The notes under the pieces were generated by a model. That model searched no databases and was not told the origin of the DNA. It saw nothing but the letters and a program-made list of their open reading frames with translations. From NCBI GenBank assembly GCA_905234075.1, contig CAJOGI010000012.1, positions 1-36,423 of the forward strand: 36,423 bases of DNA, written 5' to 3'. Origin of the DNA: an uncultured Synergistales bacterium (GTDB lineage: Bacteria > Synergistota > Synergistia > Synergistales > Aminobacteriaceae). Below, one piece after another: positions 13,711 through 21,229 of the stretch. The first letter of the stretch is position 1. Each line of letters starts with the position of its first letter. A program made the translations under genes and the position numbers.

Positions 13711-15079
13711 ATTGCAGCTGCCTGCTGAAATGATAATAAGCCCAGAGCGTGGCAACGCTGGCTATAAGCCAAGAGACTGGATAAACGTCCATTAATATTG
13801 CAAAATCCGGATAAAAATAAAAAACCGTACTGCACCAGATTATTCTGAATACACAGCAGCCGATTAATACGATTACAGTCGGAAGCGTTGCGTGTCCCAT
13901 TCCGCGCAGAGCACCGCCTGGAATTTCGTAGAGGTTGCACATCCATAAAAAAGCTACGGCGTGCAGCATTCGGACTTCGGCATAATACAAAACTTCCGGT
14001 TCGCTCGTGTAGAGACTCATAATTTCCGTCTTCCATATCGCGCATACGGCACAGGCCGCGCCCGTGAAAAATAATCCTGAAAGCATAGAGAGGTTGAAAA
14101 CTTTTTTACAGCGTTCAAAATTTCCTGCGCTGAAGTTTTGTGAGGTGAAGGTAACCGCCGCTTGAGTGAACGCTCCGACAAAATAGTAAGTAATGAAATC
14201 GAAATTTATTGCCGCCGCGCTTCCTGCAGAAGCAAACGAGCCAAGAGAATTTATTGCGGTCTGTATAGTTACGTTTGAGATTGAGAATAACATTCCCTGA
14301 AGTCCTGCCGGGACTCCGATCTTTAACATTTGAACGGCATAAACTTTTTTCAGCGATAAATTTCTAAAGTTTAGAGTGAACGGAGCTTCTTCTTTCAGTA
14401 AAAAATACACAATCATTAACGCGCTGACTACGTTTGAAATTACAGTAGCAAGGCCAACGCCTACGACGCTCCACTTAAAAATTATCACGAAGATTAAATT
14501 TAATATTACGTTGATAACGCCACCGAGTGCCAAGCTCCATAGTGGGCGGTAGCTGTCCCCTTTGCTTCTTAAAATTGCCGAGCCGAAGTTGTAAAGCATT
14601 ATAAAAGGCATACCGAAAAAATAAACTCTAAAATATGTAACGGCCAAGTCTATAACATCGTCGGGAGTGTTCATTAAAATTAAAATAGGCCGTGCGATAC
14701 ACAAGCCCCAGATTAATAATAAAACTCCGCTGACTAAGGCCATAGCTATCGAGGTGTGAACTGCATCTTGAATTTTAGAAATTTCATTTTTACCGATATA
14801 TTTCGCCACGACAACGTTAGCTCCGATTGAAAGTCCGACGAAAAGATTTACCATTAAATTTATTGCCGCGCCGTTGCTTCCCACTGCGGCCATAGCTTGA
14901 TGACTGTCAAAGCGTCCGACTACGGCAACGTCAGCTGAATTAAATAATTGCTGCAGTATCATGCTTATGGCTAAGGGCAGAGAAAAAATTAAAATTTTAT
15001 CAAGCAGAGAGCCGTGAAGCATGTCAATCTGATGCGATTTATCGTGCTTATGATGATAGTGAAAAAATTTTTTTAACAT
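13709..15079 (-). CDS. MATE family efflux transporter
   Basis: 456 residues with about 12 hydrophobic segments. The N-terminus after a His-rich cytoplasmic start (HYHHKHDKSHQIDMLHGSLLDKILIFSLPLAISMILQQLFNSADVAVVGRF) is typical of MATE/MOP exporters, which expel drugs or metabolites using Na+ or H+ gradients. Internal features such as AAAINFDFITYYFVGAFTQAAVTFTSQNFSAGN and ALRGMGHATLPT match the DinF/MATE pattern. ATG 15079 lacks a well-placed Shine-Dalgarno; AAGGAG lies about 18 bases upstream, farther than usual. The gene is convergent with the ferredoxin gene and divergent from the HAD/PTS operon. The substrate is unknown. Confidence 0.92.
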   Translation of the reverse strand: MLKKFFHYHHKHDKSHQIDMLHGSLLDKILIFSLPLAISMILQQLFNSADVAVVGRFDSHQAMAAVGSNGAAINLMVNLFVGLSIGANVVVAKYIGKNEISKIQDAVHTSIAMALVSGVLLLIWGLCIARPILILMNTPDDVIDLAVTYFRVYFFGMPFIMLYNFGSAILRSKGDSYRPLWSLALGGVINVILNLIFVIIFKWSVVGVGLATVISNVVSALMIVYFLLKEEAPFTLNFRNLSLKKVYAVQMLKIGVPAGLQGMLFSISNVTIQTAINSLGSFASAGSAAAINFDFITYYFVGAFTQAAVTFTSQNFSAGNFERCKKVFNLSMLSGLFFTGAACAVCAIWKTEIMSLYTSEPEVLYYAEVRMLHAVAFLWMCNLYEIPGGALRGMGHATLPTVIVLIGCCVFRIIWCSTVFYFYPDFAILMDVYPVSWLIASVATLWAYYHFSRQLQ

Positions 15080-15115
15080 AGCTTAAATTTTATAAAACTC
15101 CTTAATTAAAAAAAA

Positions 15116-15144
15116 TTGCCTAAGAAAATTTTTGATATTATAAT
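15116..15144 (+). promoter_or_regulatory. Promoter of the HAD-PTS operon
   Basis: TTGCCT (15116-15121), 17-base spacer, TATAAT (15139-15144). It lies about 68 bases upstream of the HAD gene ATG. No operator palindrome or antiterminator-type stem-loop is evident in the short leader. Confidence 0.65.
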
Positions 15145-15212
15145 TCTTTCATTCACAGATTTTTTCAACTTTAACAACCTGAAATAAAAATTAATCGAAG
15201 GAGTTTTTCCTA

Positions 15213-16043
15213 ATGAAATTAATATTCCTTGACATTGACGGAACTTTGACAGCTCCAGGCGAAAACACTCCGCCTGACAGTGCTGTAGAAGCTATAGAAA
15301 AGACAAGGGCAAAGGGCAATAAAGTTTTTCTCTGCACAGGAAGAAATCCCGACATGCTCAGGCCGTTATTAAAATATAAATTTGACGGCTTTATTTCATG
15401 CGCGGGCGGTTATGTGGCTGTCGGAGAAAAATACGACGAAATTTTATACGACCACCCCATGACGAGCGAGCAGCGCGACTTGGCCCTAAAAGTCTTGCAT
15501 AAAAACGGCGTTTTCTGCACGATTGAAGCTGAGGGCGGCTCATGGGGCGATGAAAATTTAGGAAGTTTTTTAAATTCTCAGGGCGAAGGCAACAGCGAGA
15601 TCGAACGCTGGCGCAAAGCTCTCTCTTCAAACTTAGGCATTAAACCCATGAGCGAATATGACGGCTCGCCTGTTTATAAAGTCGTCATTATGTGTCTGGA
15701 CATGGCACAGCTTGACGAAGCTAAGAAAGCACTCGGAAATGAATTTAATTTCGTTTTGCAGGAACTCAAAGCTCCGGCCAAGTGCATCAACGGCGAAATA
15801 ATCAACAAAGAATTTAACAAGGGCTTAGGCGTTGAAATAATCTGCAAAAAATTCAACGTCCCCATTGAAGATACTGTGGGCTTCGGCGACAGTATGAACG
15901 ATTTAGAAATGATACAGACAGTAGGCTACAGCGTCTGTATGGCGAACGGCTCGGAAAAGCTGAAGGAACTTGCTGACATGGTCTGCCCGTCAGTGAGCGA
16001 GGACGGACTTGCGAGAGCGTTTGCAAAATTAAATTTAATTTAA
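15213..16043 (+). CDS. HAD-IIB (Cof-type) phosphatase
   Basis: 276 residues. HAD motif I LDIDGTLT (Asp7, Asp9), motif II region LCTGRN, and motif III/IV GDSMNDLEM (about 225-233) mark the Cof subfamily of the haloacid dehalogenase superfamily, Mg-dependent phosphatases of sugar phosphates and other small phosphate esters. AAGGAG at 15198-15203 precedes ATG 15213. The PTS gene follows after 25 bases, so the two form an operon. A role in dephosphorylating the PTS-imported sugar phosphate, or relieving sugar-phosphate stress, is a contextual inference. No glycosidase is encoded nearby. Confidence 0.88.
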   Translation: MKLIFLDIDGTLTAPGENTPPDSAVEAIEKTRAKGNKVFLCTGRNPDMLRPLLKYKFDGFISCAGGYVAVGEKYDEILYDHPMTSEQRDLALKVLHKNGVFCTIEAEGGSWGDENLGSFLNSQGEGNSEIERWRKALSSNLGIKPMSEYDGSPVYKVVIMCLDMAQLDEAKKALGNEFNFVLQELKAPAKCINGEIINKEFNKGLGVEIICKKFNVPIEDTVGFGDSMNDLEMIQTVGYSVCMANGSEKLKELADMVCPSVSEDGLARAFAKLNLI

Positions 16044-16068
16044 TATTTTTTAGGAGGTTTTTTTCAAA

Positions 16069-17931
16069 ATGGCATTAGACTACAGAAAATGTGCGGAAGA
16101 AATTGTCTCCCACATCGGCGGACGTGAAAATATCGTCCAGGCTGCGCACTGCGCTACACGTTTGAGGCTCGTCATCAAAGACAACGCAAAAGTTGACAAG
16201 AAAGCTCTTGAAAATGTTGACGGCGTTAAAGGCATGTTCGAGAACAACGGACAGCTTCAATTAATCATCGGCACAGGTACAGTCAACAAAGTTTACGCGG
16301 AATTTTTGAGCGTTACAGGAATGACAGAGGCCACGAAGGACGATGTTAAAGCCGCCGCAGCAGCAGGCCAGCCTATTTGGAAGAGAATGTTAAAGGCCGT
16401 CGGAGATGTTTTCGTCCCGATACTTCCTGCCATCGTTGCTTCAGGTCTTATGATGGGCTTCGTAGAGGCAATGGGCAAAGTTTACCCGGAATTTGCAAGC
16501 ACATCATGGTACGACTTCTTAGACATGGTAGCGAACACTGCGTTTGCATATTTGCCCGTTATCGTTGCAATTTCAGCGGCCAGAGTTTTCGGCGGAAATA
16601 CTTTCTTGGGCGCGGTCATCGGTCTCGCCATGATACACGCGAATTTAGTAAACGCTTGGGTAGTCGGCGGCCTTGAGACAATTCCCACATGGAATTTTAA
16701 TATTCTTAACTTCGTCATCAACGTTCAGAAGGTCGGCTATCAGGGACACGTTATCCCCGTCATTATTGCAGTGTGGCTGATGTGCACGATTGAGAAATGG
16801 CTTCACAAACACACGCCCGAAATGATTGACTTATTCGTCGTTCCTTTCACGACAGTTCTCGTAACAACTTTCTTGACGTTCACGATTATTGGGCCGATTT
16901 TCTCACAGCTTGAGTCATGGGTTCTCGCAGGAGCGCAGATACTTGTTAAAAATCCCTTCGGCTCGGCGGTCATGGGAGCTATTTATCCTTGGACGGTCGT
17001 TATGGGTCTTCACCACATGTATAACGTCATTGAGGCCGGTATGCTTGCGGTCGAGGGCGGCTTAAATACATGGATGCCTATAGCGTCGGCGGCAAACTTC
17101 GCACAGTTCGGAGCGTGCTTGGCAGTCGGTTTCAAGGCTAGACAGCAGAGAACAAAAGTTGTGGCTATCCCGTCATCACTTTCAGCGGCACTCGGAATTA
17201 CAGAGCCTGCGATTTTCGGTATTAACCTTCGTTTCTTCAAGCCCATTCTTGCCGGTATGATCGGCGGAACTGTCGGAGCTTTCTACGGAGCTTTCTCAGG
17301 CATCGGCGCGGCGGCTTACGGAGTTACAGGTATTCCGGGCTATTTGACAATTCAGCAGCCCGTTCAATATTCGATCTTATTAGCAATTTCCGGCGGCCTT
17401 GCTTTCATTCTTTCGTGGATCATGTGGAAAGAGGACGAGCCCGAAGCAGAGGCTGCTCCTGCTCCTGAAGCAATGCCCGAAAAAGTTATGGAGTTCGCAA
17501 CCGTAATCAGCTCATCAGCAGGCGAAATAGCTCAATGCACCGCAGGAAAAGTCATTCCCTATACTGAAATTCCCGACCCGACTTTTGCCGCAGGGACTTT
17601 AGGGCAGGGCGTGGGCATTGTCCCCGAAGATGATGTTGTTTATGCTCCTATCGACGGCGAAATTTCTTCAGTGGCTGAGAGCAAACACGCTATCGGAATC
17701 AGCGGCGAGAATGACATGGAAGTTTTAATTCATGTCGGTGTTGACACTGTCGAAATGAAAGGCGACGGCTTTGAAGATTTTGTCAAAGAGGGCGACAAAG
17801 TTAAGAAGGGTCAGAAATTAATGAAGTTCAACCGCGAAAAAATCAAAGCGGCCGGACACCCGGACACAGTCGTTTTACTCCTCACGAACAGCGACGACTA
17901 CGAAAACGTGAAATTCGGAGCGAACGCATAA
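16069..17931 (+). CDS. PTS system EIIBCA, sucrose/trehalose/beta-glucoside type
   Basis: 620 residues containing a full sugar permease. EIIB is at 1-85 with phosphocysteine Cys28 in AAHCATRLRL. EIIC, about 100-465, has many membrane segments and the MGLHHMYNVIE motif. EIIA, about 475-620, has His540 (KHAIGI) and the phospho-accepting His555 (LIHVGVDTV), spaced 15 apart as in EIIA-Glc. It imports and phosphorylates a sugar using phosphate from HPr. The order B-C-A and the EIIC type point to a disaccharide or beta-glucoside, but the exact sugar is open. AGGAGG at 16052-16057 lies 11 bases before ATG. PTS uptake is not the typical picture for amino-acid-fermenting Synergistota; neither EI nor HPr is in the window. 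Confidence 0.92.
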   Translation: MALDYRKCAEEIVSHIGGRENIVQAAHCATRLRLVIKDNAKVDKKALENVDGVKGMFENNGQLQLIIGTGTVNKVYAEFLSVTGMTEATKDDVKAAAAAGQPIWKRMLKAVGDVFVPILPAIVASGLMMGFVEAMGKVYPEFASTSWYDFLDMVANTAFAYLPVIVAISAARVFGGNTFLGAVIGLAMIHANLVNAWVVGGLETIPTWNFNILNFVINVQKVGYQGHVIPVIIAVWLMCTIEKWLHKHTPEMIDLFVVPFTTVLVTTFLTFTIIGPIFSQLESWVLAGAQILVKNPFGSAVMGAIYPWTVVMGLHHMYNVIEAGMLAVEGGLNTWMPIASAANFAQFGACLAVGFKARQQRTKVVAIPSSLSAALGITEPAIFGINLRFFKPILAGMIGGTVGAFYGAFSGIGAAAYGVTGIPGYLTIQQPVQYSILLAISGGLAFILSWIMWKEDEPEAEAAPAPEAMPEKVMEFATVISSSAGEIAQCTAGKVIPYTEIPDPTFAAGTLGQGVGIVPEDDVVYAPIDGEISSVAESKHAIGISGENDMEVLIHVGVDTVEMKGDGFEDFVKEGDKVKKGQKLMKFNREKIKAAGHPDTVVLLLTNSDDYENVKFGANA

Positions 17932-17939
17932 AAAATTTT

Positions 17940-17975
17940 TCTAACTCCTAACTCCTAACTCCTCATTCTTTTCTA
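17940..17975 (-). repeat. TTAGGAG-type repeat forming the WhiA C-terminus
   Basis: On the minus strand this reads AATGAGGAGTTAGGAGTTAG and continues in the same pattern into an A/T tract. It supplies the last codons of whiA (NEELGVRS) and its stop codon, and lies nine bases after the PTS stop on the other strand. Confidence 0.8.
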
Positions 17976-18810
17976 TTTCCATGAAGTTTTTAATTTTATT
18001 CAAATAATATTTCACTGTCGATTTTTTTACAGGCGGTGTTAATTTTTCTCCGAGCTCTTCAAGCGTGTCATGCGGATTATTTATACGGAGTTCGGCAATT
18101 TCTTTTAAGTTTTTCGGAAGATCTTTAACATTTTTCAGCGATAAAAATTTTTCTGCAATAATTAACTGCTCGCGTGCGGCTTTCACTGAACGTGCGATAT
18201 TTGCGGCCTCGTAATTTCTTATGACGTTCGCATGATTTTTTATTAAACGCATCATAACTGTCTCATCAAATTTTAATGCCGTCCCCGTCATTCCGGCGTT
18301 GCATAAAAAAGTCATAATGTCGTCGTGATTTCTAAGAGTAAATTCATTTTTGCGGACGTTCCACGACAAGCCCGTGAGCTCGACAGCCTTTGATGTCAAT
18401 TCAAAATTTTTTTCGCCGGAAATTATCAGCGTCAAATAATAGCCCGTCTTAGGAAAATAAAGCCCCCCTGCGCTCCCCCACAGACCTTTAAGCCATGCCC
18501 AAGAGCCTCGAAGATTTTTCGGGAACTTTAATATTTTTTCGGGCAGCGTAATTTTTACTCTGGGCTTGTGATTTTTTTGAGTGATTAAAGAAATTGCCGG
18601 AGTGAAATTAAATTTTTCATAATATGACGTAGAAGGCCACAGCCTCATTAAACGCCGCGCCGTCCGTAATCTGTTCGTGTGAAAAATATTGCCGGCGTGC
18701 CTCATTCCTGTTAAAAGTCCGCAAATTTCAAAATCAGCTTGAGTCCGTGAACTGCTTTCAGCCGTCAGCCACTCGTCCCAAAGTTTTCCAAGACGCAATT
18801 CCTTTTCCAT
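17941..18810 (-). CDS. whiA: DNA-binding regulator WhiA
   Basis: 289 residues, slightly shorter than typical WhiA (about 310-325). WhiA combines a degenerate LAGLIDADG-homing-endonuclease fold with a C-terminal helix-turn-helix. The conserved ANIARSVKAAREQLIIAEKF and LPKNLKEIAELRINNPHDTLEELGEKLTPPVKKSTVKYYLNKI segments are clear. WhiA acts in developmental gene control in Streptomyces and in cell division or chromosome segregation in Firmicutes. The usual yvcJ-yvcK neighbours are absent. ATG 18810 has no Shine-Dalgarno; TTG at codon 7, preceded by AAGGA, is an alternative start. The C-terminal NEELGVRS is encoded by a dispersed repeat, so the original end was probably different. Confidence 0.9.
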   Translation of the reverse strand: MEKELRLGKLWDEWLTAESSSRTQADFEICGLLTGMRHAGNIFHTNRLRTARRLMRLWPSTSYYEKFNFTPAISLITQKNHKPRVKITLPEKILKFPKNLRGSWAWLKGLWGSAGGLYFPKTGYYLTLIISGEKNFELTSKAVELTGLSWNVRKNEFTLRNHDDIMTFLCNAGMTGTALKFDETVMMRLIKNHANVIRNYEAANIARSVKAAREQLIIAEKFLSLKNVKDLPKNLKEIAELRINNPHDTLEELGEKLTPPVKKSTVKYYLNKIKNFMEIEKNEELGVRS

Positions 18811-18903
18811 TTTTTATTTTTATTTTGAGTGAACTTGAAAAATTATAATCAAAAAAATTTTCAATGAAGCAGAAAAAATTTTATACATTAAGAAAAAAAT
18901 TAT

Positions 18904-18972
18904 TGTCGTAAAATTTTATGAAAGCTAAAAAATTTTAGTGCTTGCGTAGTCCCCATTGTAGTCCCCAAAATT
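18904..18972 (-). repeat. Interspersed ~69-bp intergenic element, copy 3
   Basis: On the minus strand: TTTTGGGGACTAC, eight bases, CTAC, then the 42-base A/T tail with AAAATTTTTTAG and CATAAAATTTTA. It lies between the second MATE gene and whiA, and ends 94 bases before the whiA start codon in whiA's sense. It is closest to copy 1 (3123-3192). Confidence 0.8.
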
Positions 18973-19043
18973 AACTCTTCCCGAAATTTTTAGAACTCTC
19001 TGAAATATTTTATCATAAGTTTTTTTTGAGTGAGATTTTAATT

Positions 19044-20399
19044 TTAATTAATGCCTAATTTTTTCTCCCAGCCGCTCCGCTTTATATGAAGAAGTATCAG
19101 CGCACAGCAGACGATCCAGCCGACCGGGTAGCCCAGTGCTATAAAGTGCACGGTGCTTGTAATTCGTGAGATTATGAATAAATAAATCTGCCTGAACACG
19201 ACGAACGAGCCAAGCATTATTAACATGGGCGTTCTTGAATCTCCGACACCGCGCAGAGCTCCTGCATGAGTTTGATTTAATACGTTGAACGGATCAAAAA
19301 CACAGTTGAGCCGCAAAAATAAAACTCCGTAGCGCAAAACTTCAGCGTCCCTGTTAAAAAGCGACACTATGAACGGCGCAAAGAAATAAATGAAAATTAT
19401 TATAGTTATCGAGATAGCCAAAGAAATTTTTTTGCACGCCCTGAGCCCATCGCGGATACGGTCGGGCCTTTTTGCTCCGGCGTTCTGTCCGACGAAGGTT
19501 GTTATCGACATCGACATGCTTTGAGTAGAAAGAGTTACGAATGCATCGACACGTGCATATATTCCCCAGCCCGCAGTGCTTGCTGCTCCGTAAGCGTTGA
19601 TATATGCTTGAACGAAAACGTTTGAGAACGAAGTAAGAGCCATTTGAAAACCTGCCGGGAATCCGATTTTTATTATGCGTTTTAGAATTTCAGCGTCAAT
19701 TTTCATTTCGCTCCATGATAAGCTGTGGACTTCGTTGCTCTTGAAAAGCCTGTAGAATATTGCGAGCCCGGAAATTAACTGCGCTAAAATCGTAGCGTAG
19801 GCAACTCCTGCGACACCGTAATTAAATTTAATCACGAATAATAAATCTAAGAATATATTAAGAATTGAAGCAAAGATTAAATAATACAACGGCCTCTTTG
19901 AATCTCCGACGGCCCTCAAGATCGCCGCGCCCATGTTGTAAAGCATAAGGCCGCCGAGCCCTAACGAAAATATTTGCAGATAAACGACGGCCTCTTTCAA
20001 GACGCTTGCAGGCGTGTTCATCATCACGAGCATATAAGGCGTGGCGTAATATCCTATCGCTGAAATCATAAGAGATAAAATTATAGTAGAGACTACTGCG
20101 GTGTGCGTGGATTTTCGCAGGTTAGTTACGTCTTTTGCTCCGAAGTATTGAGAGATAACGACGCTGGAGCCCATTGACATTCCGACAAAAGCTCCGATTA
20201 AAGTCAAAACTATCGGGACCGTCGAAGTTACCGCGCCAAGTGCGTCAGCTCCGACAAAATTTCCGACGACCACGCTGTCGACGGTGTTATAAAGCTGTTG
20301 AAATATATTCCCGACAAATAAAGGGAACGCGAAATTAATTAAATGCCGCCATATTATTCCCTCTGTCATGTCTCTTACTGTTGATGAATTTTCCGACAA
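19044..20399 (-). CDS. MATE family efflux transporter (second)
   Basis: 451 residues from TTG 20399 (MSENSSTVRDMTEGIIWRHL). This start is chosen because GGGAG (20405-20410) lies about five bases upstream. A TTG five codons earlier (20414) is in frame but has no such site. About 12 membrane segments; ALPLFVGNIFQQLYNTVDSVVVGNFVGADALGAV-like N-terminus, AAILRAVGDSKRPLYYL and ALRGVGDSRTPM repeats mark the two MATE halves. It exports cationic compounds or metabolites by ion antiport; the substrate is unknown. It is not a recent duplicate of the MATE at 13709-15079, since the two differ through most of their length. Confidence 0.9.
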   Translation of the reverse strand: MSENSSTVRDMTEGIIWRHLINFAFPLFVGNIFQQLYNTVDSVVVGNFVGADALGAVTSTVPIVLTLIGAFVGMSMGSSVVISQYFGAKDVTNLRKSTHTAVVSTIILSLMISAIGYYATPYMLVMMNTPASVLKEAVVYLQIFSLGLGGLMLYNMGAAILRAVGDSKRPLYYLIFASILNIFLDLLFVIKFNYGVAGVAYATILAQLISGLAIFYRLFKSNEVHSLSWSEMKIDAEILKRIIKIGFPAGFQMALTSFSNVFVQAYINAYGAASTAGWGIYARVDAFVTLSTQSMSMSITTFVGQNAGAKRPDRIRDGLRACKKISLAISITIIIFIYFFAPFIVSLFNRDAEVLRYGVLFLRLNCVFDPFNVLNQTHAGALRGVGDSRTPMLIMLGSFVVFRQIYLFIISRITSTVHFIALGYPVGWIVCCALILLHIKRSGWEKKLGIN

Positions 20400-20439
20400 G
20401 ATGCTCTCCCACAATCAGAATAAAAACTTTAACAAAAAT

Positions 20440-20449
20440 ATTATATAAT
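20440..20449. promoter_or_regulatory. Divergent overlapping -10 elements
   Basis: ATTATATAAT holds TATAAT on both strands: 20444-20449 on plus, toward nnrE, and 20440-20445 on minus, toward the MATE gene. Neither has a convincing -35. The shared position would make the two promoters mutually exclusive. Confidence 0.4.
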
Positions 20450-20484
20450 AAAAATAATTGAATATCACAAGGAGAGAGAATATT

Positions 20485-21201
20485 TTGCCGCCTGATTTCG
20501 ATAATGAACTTGAATATTTCTACGACCCCGAAGAATTTCATAGAGAAGTCGTTTATGTCGGCGTGAAGTCCCCCGAAGCCGTTTCACGAGAACAGGCACG
20601 GGCGGCTGATAAACGCGCCATTGAAACTTTTGGAATACCCAGCATTTTATTAATGGAAAATGCCGCGCTTGCTGTCATTCAGCAGGTGAAAGAGTACGCT
20701 GTCTTTGCCATTGTCTGTTCGCCGGGAAATAACGGCGGCGACGGTCTTGCGATAGCGCGTCATCTCTGCGTAATGGGAAAGGACGTTAGAGTTTACATTG
20801 TCGGCGATCCCCGAAAAGGCAGCGAGGACTTCACGAAAAATCTAAAAATCATGAGCAAGTTAGCTCCTGAAGTTTTGAACACTATCAACGAAGAAAATTT
20901 TGATGAGTTCGAGTCTGCTCTCAAGGGCTGCGAGGCCTGCATAGATGCAATTTTCGGCACAGGGTTAAATCGTCCGGTCGAAGGAATTTTTAAGCGCGTC
21001 ATTGAAGCAATGAATAAATTTGCCACGCACATAGTGGCCGTTGATATTCCTTCGGGACTTGACTGCGACACAGGCGAAGAGCTTGGCGCGGCAGTTCATG
21101 CTACACAGACCGTAACTTTTCATAGAATGAAAAAGGGCCTCGACATTTCGCCTCAATACGGCGGAGACGTGGCAGTGTCCTATATCGGTATTCCGAATTA
21201 A
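20485..21201 (+). CDS. nnrE: NAD(P)H-hydrate epimerase
   Basis: 238 residues of the YjeF N-terminal domain, which epimerises damaged NAD(P)HX so that the dehydratase can repair it. Visible: VSREQARAADKRAIETFGIPSILLMENAA, the nucleotide-site motif GNNGGDGLAIARHL, FGTGLNRPVEG and VDIPSGLDCDTGE (catalytic Asp region). TTG 20485 is the likely start: AGGAGAGAG at 20470-20478 is correctly placed for it, whereas an upstream TTG (20458) would put this site inside the coding region. About 30 extra residues precede the domain core. The C-terminal NnrD dehydratase domain, often fused, is missing and not encoded nearby. Confidence 0.92.
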   Translation: MPPDFDNELEYFYDPEEFHREVVYVGVKSPEAVSREQARAADKRAIETFGIPSILLMENAALAVIQQVKEYAVFAIVCSPGNNGGDGLAIARHLCVMGKDVRVYIVGDPRKGSEDFTKNLKIMSKLAPEVLNTINEENFDEFESALKGCEACIDAIFGTGLNRPVEGIFKRVIEAMNKFATHIVAVDIPSGLDCDTGEELGAAVHATQTVTFHRMKKGLDISPQYGGDVAVSYIGIPN

Positions 21202-21229
21202 ATTTTACATCGGGAGATGAGATTTTTTT

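Noticed and set aside
15145-15212. Sugar-responsive antiterminator or riboswitch in front of the HAD-PTS operon
   Set aside because: The leader is only about 60 bases, A/T-rich and shows no stable stem-loops.
13709-20399. Two MATE genes as a recent tandem duplication
   Set aside because: They differ across most of the sequence and are separated by unrelated genes.
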